Under the pieces are notes generated by a model that saw nothing but the letters and a program-made list of their open reading frames with translations, was not told where the DNA came from and made no database searches. From Candidatus Levyibacteriota bacterium (GTDB lineage Bacteria; Patescibacteria; Microgenomatia; Levybacterales; UBA12049), in assembly GCA_003173915.1 (NCBI GenBank), contig PPGL01000083.1:1-5847 (forward strand): a DNA stretch of 5,847 nucleotides. Direction: 5' to 3'. Of this stretch, positions 1 through 4,269 are shown piece after piece. A program made the position numbers and the translations under genes. Position 1 is the first letter of the stretch. The number at the start of each line of letters is the position of its first letter.

Positions 1-247
1 TAATTTGAGAAGGTGCATTTGGAAGTTGAGCTGTTGCCATAATTTCTGCAATTTGGAGTTCAAGAAGAGTAGGTGGAGGGAGAGGGGTATTTTTAATCGC
101 ATTCGCGTATGCATCATCAACATTTCCTGCTGCAATATTATTTAATGGTTGAAGGGGAGTGTTGGATTCTGGTTGGTGAGTAAATCCTAAGTCCTGTTCG
201 ATCCTATTTATTAACCCCTGTACATATAAATCTTTTTCTTTTGACAT
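1..247 (-). CDS. Hypothetical protein, N-terminal part (runs off left edge)
   Basis: On the minus strand an ATG at 247-245 opens a frame that stays free of stops for 82 codons to the window edge, so the C-terminus is missing. The product begins MSKEKDLYVQGLINRIEQDL, a charged and probably helical start. It continues through Asn/Ala/Pro-rich sequence with a short proline cluster (TPLPPPTLLELQ) and then a helix-like stretch (QIAEIMATAQ). No signal peptide, membrane segment or known domain is visible, and I do not recognise the family. It is transcribed divergently from guaB. A good promoter lies at 306-334, which gives a leader of about 52 nt, unlike the leaderless genes on the other strand. 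An intrinsic terminator sits inside that leader. A GGAG in the leader is about 15 nt from the ATG, too far for a normal ribosome binding site. Reality of the gene rests on the long open frame, coding-like composition and the promoter. Confidence 0.68.
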   Translation of the reverse strand, partial: MSKEKDLYVQGLINRIEQDLGFTHQPESNTPLQPLNNIAAGNVDDAYANAIKNTPLPPPTLLELQIAEIMATAQLPNAPSQI

Positions 248-265
248 ATTTTTGGCTCGTACTCC

Positions 266-288
266 AAAAAAAATCCGCCTATGGCGGA
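266..288 (-). terminator. Intrinsic terminator inside the leader of the minus-strand gene
   Basis: On the minus strand, TCCGCC-ATA-GGCGGA (288-274) forms a 6-bp GC-rich stem with a 3-nt loop, directly followed by eight T residues (273-266). This is a classic rho-independent terminator core for minus-strand transcription only; the plus strand has no U tract after the hairpin. It lies downstream of the divergent promoter and upstream of the ATG at 247, so it should cut the transcript at roughly 30-35 nt unless something prevents it. It is either a premature-termination control point or a guard against stray transcription away from guaB. Confidence 0.65.
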
Positions 289-305
289 CGTCGTTGTCTA
301 AGCGC

Positions 306-334
306 ACTATAACAATTGCTTGGTAGGGTGTCAA
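306..334 (-). promoter_or_regulatory. Sigma70-type promoter for the minus-strand gene
   Basis: Read on the minus strand, a perfect TTGACA -35 box (334-329) is followed by exactly 17 nt and a TATAGT -10 box (311-306). Transcription should start near 299. The -35 box lies back to back with the guaB -35 box, so two polymerases could not easily occupy both promoters together. The match is strong; activity is inferred. Confidence 0.72.
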
Positions 335-347
335 GTATTTCTTGACA
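329..347. repeat. Perfect inverted repeat formed by two divergent -35 boxes
   Basis: TGTCAAG (329-335), a 5-nt spacer, and CTTGACA (341-347) form perfect 7-bp arms. The symmetry is explained by two TTGACA boxes facing away from each other plus one extra matching base pair. It could also be an operator controlling both promoters, but nothing in the sequence shows that. Confidence 0.75.
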
Positions 348-370
348 ACCATAACTTCCCATAGTAAACT
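342..370 (+). promoter_or_regulatory. guaB promoter, leaderless arrangement
   Basis: A perfect TTGACA -35 box (342-347) is followed by 17 nt and a TAAACT -10 box (365-370). Only 5 nt separate the -10 box from the guaB ATG at 376. Since transcription normally begins 6-7 nt after the -10 box, the mRNA should start at or next to the A of the ATG, with no 5' untranslated region. Confidence 0.75.
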
Positions 371-379
371 TAACTATGG
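359..379. promoter_or_regulatory. 21-bp inverted repeat over -10 box and start of guaB (candidate operator)
   Basis: CCATAGT (359-365) and ACTATGG (373-379) are perfect 7-bp inverted arms around a 7-nt centre, covering the -10 box, the presumed transcription start and the start codon. A related 21-bp segment lies at the same place relative to the guaA start (2049-2069), and 15 of 21 positions agree. This could be a shared operator for the GMP-synthesis genes; the role is inferred. Confidence 0.4.
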
Positions 380-1524
380 AGAACGTGACAGCTACAATTT
401 TTCCTCTTGGACTCACTTTTGACGATATTCTTCTTTTGCCTGGATTTTCAGACTTCTCTCGCGCAGAGATTACTCTTCAGACCAGACTTTCAAAAAATAT
501 TATGCTATCGATTCCGCTTGTGTCCTCTCCCATGGATACAGTGACAGAATCTGACATGGCAATTGCTTTAGGAAAATTGGGAGGATTTGGATTTATTCAC
601 CGTAACCTTACCATTGTCGACCAAGCTGCAGAAGTAAAAAAAGTAAGAACAGCAAATGTGCATGTTGGAGCTGCAGTTGGTGCGTCCTCAGGGTTTGAAG
701 ATCGTGTAAAGGCATTGGTTGAGGCTGGAGTTGAAGCGATTTTGGTCGATAGCGCACATGGATTTGCAAAAAATGTTATTGAGACAATTGCATTTATAAA
801 AAAGAATTACAAAGCAGTCGATGTGATTGGCGGTAGTATTGCAACAGGAGACGGCGCAAAAGCACTTATTAAAGCGGGTGCCGATGGACTCAGAGTTGGT
901 ATGGGACCAGGAGCAATTTGTACAACGCGTGTTATTTCTGGAATGGGAGTTCCACAAATTACCGCCCTTATGGAAATTGCGCCAATTGCAAAAAAAGCAG
1001 GAGTGCCAATGATTGCTGATGGAGGCATTAAATATTCTGGAGATATTGTAAAAGCGTTGGCGGTTGGCGCATCAACTGTTATGATGGGAAACTTTTTTGC
1101 CAGTAGCAGTGAAGCGCCAGGGAAAAAAGTGACACTTTCTCGCGAGCAGGTTCCATCCCGTTTTAAGAGTATCTTGCAACAGGATGTCGAGGAATACGTT
1201 TTTAAAGAATATAGAGGGATGGGGTCTGTTGGAGCAATGAAAAAAGGTGCAGAAATTAAAAGTGAAGACGAATTCCATGGGAAAAATTATAAAGATCGTG
1301 TTTTGGTTGCAGAAGGTGTTGAGGGGCTTGTCCCGGTGAAGGGATCAGTCCAGAGTATTGTCGACCAGGCGCTTGGCGGAATTCGTTCGGGACTATACTA
1401 TGTGGGTGCAAAAAGTCTTGCCGAACTATCCCAAAAAGCACAATTTATTCAAATTACTCAGGCAAGTCTTACAGAAAGCCATCCACATGACGTTCTCATC
1501 ACAAATGCTGGAGAAAACTACTAA
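376..1524 (+). CDS. guaB: IMP dehydrogenase, short form without CBS domains
   Basis: Oxidises IMP to XMP with NAD+, the first committed step from IMP to GMP, in the cytoplasm. The 382-aa product carries the family's hallmarks: LTFDD (13-17), SSPMDTVTE (50-58), the catalytic loop GPGAICTTR with Cys182, ADGGIK (214-219), YRGMGS (279-284), and a C-terminal ESHPHDV near the usual potassium site. YRGMGS and that C-terminus favour IMP dehydrogenase over GMP reductase. Typical bacterial enzymes have about 490 residues. The missing part is the regulatory CBS pair, since HRN...VKKVRT (75-92) runs straight into HVGAAVG (96-102). An extra segment of about 17 residues precedes YRGMGS. In the mobile flap, the usual Arg-Tyr pair appears by my hand alignment to be Glu299-Phe300. 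The ATG at 376 fits the family N-terminus and the leaderless promoter. guaA lies one gene downstream. Confidence 0.93.
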   Translation: MENVTATIFPLGLTFDDILLLPGFSDFSRAEITLQTRLSKNIMLSIPLVSSPMDTVTESDMAIALGKLGGFGFIHRNLTIVDQAAEVKKVRTANVHVGAAVGASSGFEDRVKALVEAGVEAILVDSAHGFAKNVIETIAFIKKNYKAVDVIGGSIATGDGAKALIKAGADGLRVGMGPGAICTTRVISGMGVPQITALMEIAPIAKKAGVPMIADGGIKYSGDIVKALAVGASTVMMGNFFASSSEAPGKKVTLSREQVPSRFKSILQQDVEEYVFKEYRGMGSVGAMKKGAEIKSEDEFHGKNYKDRVLVAEGVEGLVPVKGSVQSIVDQALGGIRSGLYYVGAKSLAELSQKAQFIQITQASLTESHPHDVLITNAGENY

Positions 1525-1550
1525 TCTTTGAGGCTACTGTATAAGCGAGT

Positions 1551-1579
1551 TTGCATTCTACACATTTTAGTCCTATAAT
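1551..1579 (+). promoter_or_regulatory. Promoter of the YkgJ-like gene
   Basis: TTGCAT (1551-1556), 17 nt, then a perfect TATAAT (1574-1579). The -10 box ends 9 nt before the ATG at 1589, so the mRNA would have at most about 3 nt ahead of the start codon. The gene therefore seems to be transcribed separately from guaB. Confidence 0.72.
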
Positions 1580-1588
1580 CCAGCTGTT

Positions 1589-2023
1589 ATGGCGAATATA
1601 GAGGCTAGTCAGGCAGAAGGGCAAGAAGAAAGTTATTGTTTAACACGGCGTTGTACTGCATGCTGTCATGATGCCTATCATGAAAGAATGAGCTATGCAG
1701 ACTTACGGATTTTAGCAGGAGGAGAACCTACGTTATTACCTCCAGATGTTCATGTAATGGATGTTGCTGATAATCCACTTTATGGTCCAGGTGTATATTG
1801 GCAATTGATATTTGACTCGGGTAGAAATATACCAAGAGCCTATCTAAAAGGTGAATGTGCTCAAGCAGATGGAAAATGTAAAGTGTATGGTACAAAAGAC
1901 ATGCCACCTGAATGTAGAGATTTTATGGCAGGGAGCGAGCCTTGTTTAAGTACACGTAGGCGGGATGGTTTAGAACCTAAGACTAGAGGTAGAATTTTAC
2001 CGATGTTTCGTGATGGACACTAA
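1589..2023 (+). CDS. Putative YkgJ-like Cys-cluster (zinc/iron-chelating) protein
   Basis: A 144-aa soluble protein with eight cysteines in two groups. The first is Cys17, then RCTACC with Cys22, Cys25 and Cys26. The second is Cys90, Cys97 and Cys109 in GEC(x6)CKVY(x8)CRDF, followed by Cys119. A CxxCC cluster near the N-terminus together with a later GxC...CxVY...PxxCRxF segment is the pattern of the YkgJ / CxxCxxCC family (formerly UPF0153), thought to bind zinc or an iron-sulfur cluster; its cellular role is poorly known. The N-terminal cluster is not a textbook CxxCxxCC, so the assignment is probable rather than certain. No signal peptide or membrane segment is seen. The gene sits between guaB and guaA with its own promoter, and its stop codon is 7 nt before the guaA -35 box. 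No Shine-Dalgarno is present; the ATG at 1589 is supported by the promoter position. Confidence 0.72.
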   Translation: MANIEASQAEGQEESYCLTRRCTACCHDAYHERMSYADLRILAGGEPTLLPPDVHVMDVADNPLYGPGVYWQLIFDSGRNIPRAYLKGECAQADGKCKVYGTKDMPPECRDFMAGSEPCLSTRRRDGLEPKTRGRILPMFRDGH

Positions 2024-2030
2024 TTTTTAT

Positions 2031-2060
2031 TTGACAGAAAAGAATGCTCCATGATATGCT
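2031..2060 (+). promoter_or_regulatory. guaA promoter, leaderless arrangement, decides the start codon
   Basis: A perfect TTGACA (2031-2036), an 18-nt spacer, and TATGCT (2055-2060) as -10 box. The box ends 5 nt before the ATG at 2066, the same geometry as guaB. An upstream in-frame ATG at 2051 lies ahead of this -10 box and would not be in the transcript, so 2066 is the better start. Confidence 0.65.
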
Positions 2061-2069
2061 TAGTTATGG
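2049..2069. promoter_or_regulatory. 21-bp CCAT...ATGG element at guaA start, matching the guaB element
   Basis: Begins CCAT, ends TTATGG and includes CTTA in the middle. Aligned without gaps to the guaB element (359-379), it agrees at 15 of 21 positions, including both 4-bp ends, the TA-CT core of the -10 box and the CTTA that follows. The inverted symmetry is weaker here (4-bp arms). Part of the agreement comes from the shared -10 box and start codon. Confidence 0.38.
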
Positions 2070-3799
2070 AACCCAAACAATCCTCAATGATCTACGTTTT
2101 AGATTTTGGCGGACAAACAGCTCATCTTATTACGCGTCGTCTTAAAGAACTTGGTGCACAAACAAAATTTATTGTTCCAGAAGATGCACTGGCAGAAATT
2201 GAAAAAGAAAGACCCGCAGGAATTGTACTATCTGGTGGACCAATGTCTGTCTACGAAAAAAATGCTCCAACTGTTGATACAAAAATTTTTGAGCTTGGTA
2301 TTCCTATTTTAGGTATTTGTTATGGGTTTCAGATTGTTCCGCAACTTCTTGGTGGAGAAGTGATTTCCGGGCGAAAAGAATACGGACCAGCGAAAGTAAG
2401 AATTAAGAATAAAGAATCAAGAATTACGAAAGAGCTCCCGAAGGAGTTTACCGTGTGGATGAATCATGGAGATGAAATTGTAAAACTGCCAAAAGACTTT
2501 GAAGTTGTTGGAGAGACGGAGCATGTTCCGTTTACTTTTTCTGTAAGTACAAAACGAAATATCTATGGCATTTTATTCCATCCAGAAGTTGAACACACAG
2601 AATTTGGCTTACAAATTCTCAAAAACTTTTTAGATATTTGTGGAATAAAACCATTTGTCATTCTGAGCGTAGTCGAGGCATCTCACAGCACAAAGTCTGG
2701 TGTAAAAGATCCCTCCACGCGCTTATCGCTTGGTCGGGATGACAAGTTTCATTACTTAAGTTCTGATGAGATGATTCAAAAAATTCGTGAAACTGTTGGC
2801 AGCGCACATGTTATTGGTGCAGTGTCTGGAGGAGTAGATTCAACTGTTGCGGCAACACTTGTTGCAAAAGCGATTGGCAAACAATTTACTCCAATATTTG
2901 TAAACAATGGACTTATGAGACCAGATGCAGTTGAGTCAGTGCGAAACCTTTTTAAGAGGTTTGATATACAACCAATAGTATGTGATGTAGAAGACGAAAT
3001 GCTTTCTCGTTTGGAAAGTATAACTGACAGTGAAGAAAAGCGAAAAGTGATTGGAAATTTCTATGTGGAAGTATTTGAAAGGGAAATGAAAAAGCTCGTG
3101 TTTGGTCATTCTGGAGCGAAACGAAGTGGAGCGATAGAATCTCATGAGAAACAGTCAGATCCTATCGGTCGTTTTCCAATTGAAAACTCCCTCCAGGATG
3201 ACGAGAATAAAGTTAAATTTCTTCTCCAGGGGACAATTTATTCTGATGTTATCGAAAGTCAGGGGACTAAACATGCATCAAAAATTAAATCCCATCACAA
3301 TGTCGGAGGACTTCCCGAACATATGAAATTGCAACTTCTTGAACCTCTTCGTGAGTTATATAAAGATGAAGTTCGTGCGTTAGGTAAGCTGCTCGAGTTA
3401 CCAGAAGAATTTGTTCAAAAGCAACCATTTCCAGGTCCTGGTTTCGCAGTGCGAATTCGTGGAGAAGTGACAAAAGAAAGACTTTCCCAGGAAAAACAAG
3501 CAGACAGTATTGTTCTTGAAGAGCTCAAAAAAGCTGACTGGCTTTCAAAGGTCTTTATTTCATTTCCAGTTATGACTGGTGCAGACTCTACTGCAGTGAA
3601 GGGAGATGGAAAATTTATGGGAGAAGTAATTGCCCTTCGGGTTGTTGACTCAAAAGATATTATGACTGCAACATGGGCCAAACTTCCTTACGATCTTTTA
3701 CAGAGGATTTCTTCAAGAATTGTTAATGAGGTTCCAAATATTTCTCGTGTTGTCTACGATATTTCCACCAAACCTCCTGCGACCATGGAATGGGAGTAA
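2066..3799 (+). CDS. guaA: GMP synthase (glutamine-hydrolysing) with two repeat-encoded inserts
   Basis: Amidates XMP to GMP using glutamine and ATP, the last step of GMP synthesis, in the cytoplasm. From the ATG at 2066 the product has 577 residues. The class-I glutaminase domain (about 8-195) shows GICYG with catalytic Cys85, and FHPEV with His172 and Glu174. The ATP-pyrophosphatase domain has the P-loop SGGVDS (254-259), followed by LLQGTIYSDVIES, KSHHNVGGLP and PFPGPG. The C-terminal dimerisation part ends VVYDISTKPPATMEWE, as in other bacteria. The E. coli enzyme has 525 residues. The excess comes mainly from two insertions, residues 198-226 in the interdomain linker and 347-379 inside the pyrophosphatase domain, both encoded by palindromic repeats. 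Catalytic motifs are intact, so a working enzyme is likely. A start at 2051 (582 aa) is possible, but it would lie upstream of the promoter's -10 box. Confidence 0.95.
   Translation: MEPKQSSMIYVLDFGGQTAHLITRRLKELGAQTKFIVPEDALAEIEKERPAGIVLSGGPMSVYEKNAPTVDTKIFELGIPILGICYGFQIVPQLLGGEVISGRKEYGPAKVRIKNKESRITKELPKEFTVWMNHGDEIVKLPKDFEVVGETEHVPFTFSVSTKRNIYGILFHPEVEHTEFGLQILKNFLDICGIKPFVILSVVEASHSTKSGVKDPSTRLSLGRDDKFHYLSSDEMIQKIRETVGSAHVIGAVSGGVDSTVAATLVAKAIGKQFTPIFVNNGLMRPDAVESVRNLFKRFDIQPIVCDVEDEMLSRLESITDSEEKRKVIGNFYVEVFEREMKKLVFGHSGAKRSGAIESHEKQSDPIGRFPIENSLQDDENKVKFLLQGTIYSDVIESQGTKHASKIKSHHNVGGLPEHMKLQLLEPLRELYKDEVRALGKLLELPEEFVQKQPFPGPGFAVRIRGEVTKERLSQEKQADSIVLEELKKADWLSKVFISFPVMTGADSTAVKGDGKFMGEVIALRVVDSKDIMTATWAKLPYDLLQRISSRIVNEVPNISRVVYDISTKPPATMEWE
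2398..2425 (+). repeat. Tandem repeat, four copies of the 7-bp unit AAGAATN
   Basis: Four head-to-tail heptamers AAGAATT, AAGAATA, AAGAATC, AAGAATT lie inside the glutaminase-domain coding region of guaA, encoding RIKNKESRI. Seven is not a multiple of three, so gain or loss of one unit would shift the frame. The protein length here is normal for the family, so this is not an obvious insertion. Confidence 0.7.
2657..2743 (+). repeat. Palindromic repeat 1, in frame within guaA (interdomain linker)
   Basis: An 87-bp element running from GTCATTCTGA to TCGGGATGAC. The ends pair as an inverted repeat if G-T pairs are allowed, and an inner stem pairs GAGGCATCT with AGATCCCTC (8 of 9). It encodes residues 198-226 of GMP synthase, where other bacteria have only a short linker after the DIC that closes the glutaminase domain. 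Its length is 29 whole codons, and the frame used is its only stop-free forward frame. It looks like a REP-type or MITE-like mobile palindrome. No clear target-site duplication is seen. Confidence 0.8.
3105..3202 (+). repeat. Palindromic repeat 2, in frame within guaA (ATP-pyrophosphatase domain)
   Basis: A 98-bp element. The left arm GTCATTCTGGAG pairs with the right end CTCCAGGATGAC (11 of 12), and CGATAGAATCT pairs with AGATCCTATCG (10 of 11). The loop includes CATGAGAAACAGTC. It shares its ends, and an ATCTCA...AGATCC core, with repeat 1, so both probably belong to one family. It encodes residues 347-379 of GMP synthase, at a place where E. coli GuaA has two residues between LKL and VKWL. 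Its length is not a multiple of three, so neighbouring bases must complete the frame. It is open only in the frame used. Confidence 0.8.
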
Positions 3800-3924
3800 T
3801 CTTATAGTAAATTTTCCTCATTATTTCATTTCTTTATTTTAACGTTTAGATTGCCACCCTTATATAAATCTCATACACGTAGTCTTACGTTTCTGTGGTT
3901 AACTTCTTACCAGATTCTTAAGGT
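3800..3924. other. Intergenic stretch between guaA and the 99-aa gene
   Basis: These 125 bp are AT-rich and contain no clear terminator for guaA. A TATATAAAT at 3861-3869 could serve as a -10 box for the next gene, but no convincing -35 lies upstream and the leader would be near 50 nt. A small inverted repeat, ACGTA-gtct-TACGT (3877-3890), lies in between. Unlike the other plus-strand genes here, no TTGACA promoter is placed just before the ATG. Confidence 0.3.
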
Positions 3925-4224
3925 ATGACAATTGCTATCGAAAAATTATTAGAAATACACGAAGACCCAAATAGTACATTAAGTCGACACAATCTTTCTT
4001 CACAGATTCACACAACAGCCGAGGCGTTGCAAAACAATGAGAAAATGCAAGATCTTGCGAAGACGCAACGACTCGATACATATGGTACGCAACAACTTGA
4101 AGAGCATTATGCTAATAATTATCGGACCTATCAACAAATGTATGAAATGTTGTATGGGAAAAGACGTATTTCAGAATCAAAAGTTGCTGCAGTTATTCAA
4201 GCACGAAGAAGGGGAAGAAAATGA
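3925..4224 (+). CDS. Hypothetical 99-aa basic, mostly helical protein
   Basis: I do not recognise this protein. It begins MTIAIEKLLEIHEDPNSTLS, is rich in Gln, Glu, Asn and Tyr in the middle (for example YGTQQLEEHYANNYRTYQQM), and ends in a strongly basic tail, QARRRGRK. No cysteine, signal peptide or membrane segment is present. The pattern suggests a small helical protein whose tail might contact nucleic acid, but that is only inference. The bases just before the ATG read AAGGT, too close to act as a Shine-Dalgarno. The gene ends in TGA, while all other complete genes here end in TAA. The same frame then stays open through 15 codons into the next gene, so the two are separated by a single stop codon. 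Confidence 0.62.
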   Translation: MTIAIEKLLEIHEDPNSTLSRHNLSSQIHTTAEALQNNEKMQDLAKTQRLDTYGTQQLEEHYANNYRTYQQMYEMLYGKRRISESKVAAVIQARRRGRK

Positions 4225-4234
4225 AATATTTTTC

Positions 4235-4263
4235 TTGCGTCTGCCTACAAGCTATGCAACAAT
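4235..4263 (+). promoter_or_regulatory. Weak candidate promoter for the NAGPA-domain gene
   Basis: TTGCGT (4235-4240), 17 nt, AACAAT (4258-4263), then 6 nt to the GTG at 4270. The hexamers are imperfect, but the spacing copies the leaderless arrangement of guaB and guaA. Cotranscription with the preceding gene is equally possible. Confidence 0.3.
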
Positions 4264-4269
4264 AAATGT

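Noticed and set aside
688..1441. Open frames on the minus strand opposite guaB (688-957, 807-1028, 1072-1278, 1256-1441)
   Set aside because: They lie wholly within a well-conserved gene, have no promoter, and encode sequences with no recognisable character.
376..1524. GMP reductase as an alternative for the CBS-less protein
   Set aside because: YRGMGS and the ESHPHDV C-terminus match IMP dehydrogenase, and guaA is nearby. GMP reductases read YGMSS and lack that C-terminus.
2051..2065. Upstream in-frame ATG of guaA giving a 582-aa protein
   Set aside because: It lies upstream of the predicted -10 box (2055-2060), so the expected transcript, starting near 2066, would not contain it. The start at 2066 has the same geometry as guaB.
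3877..3890. Inverted repeat ACGTA-gtct-TACGT as a terminator for guaA
   Set aside because: The stem is only 5 bp with AT content and is followed by an interrupted T run, too weak to call.
4221..4265. 14-codon reading frame MKYFSCVCLQAMQQ overlapping the stop of the 99-aa gene (ATGA overlap)
   Set aside because: Too short, no ribosome binding site and no recognisable feature; expected by chance.
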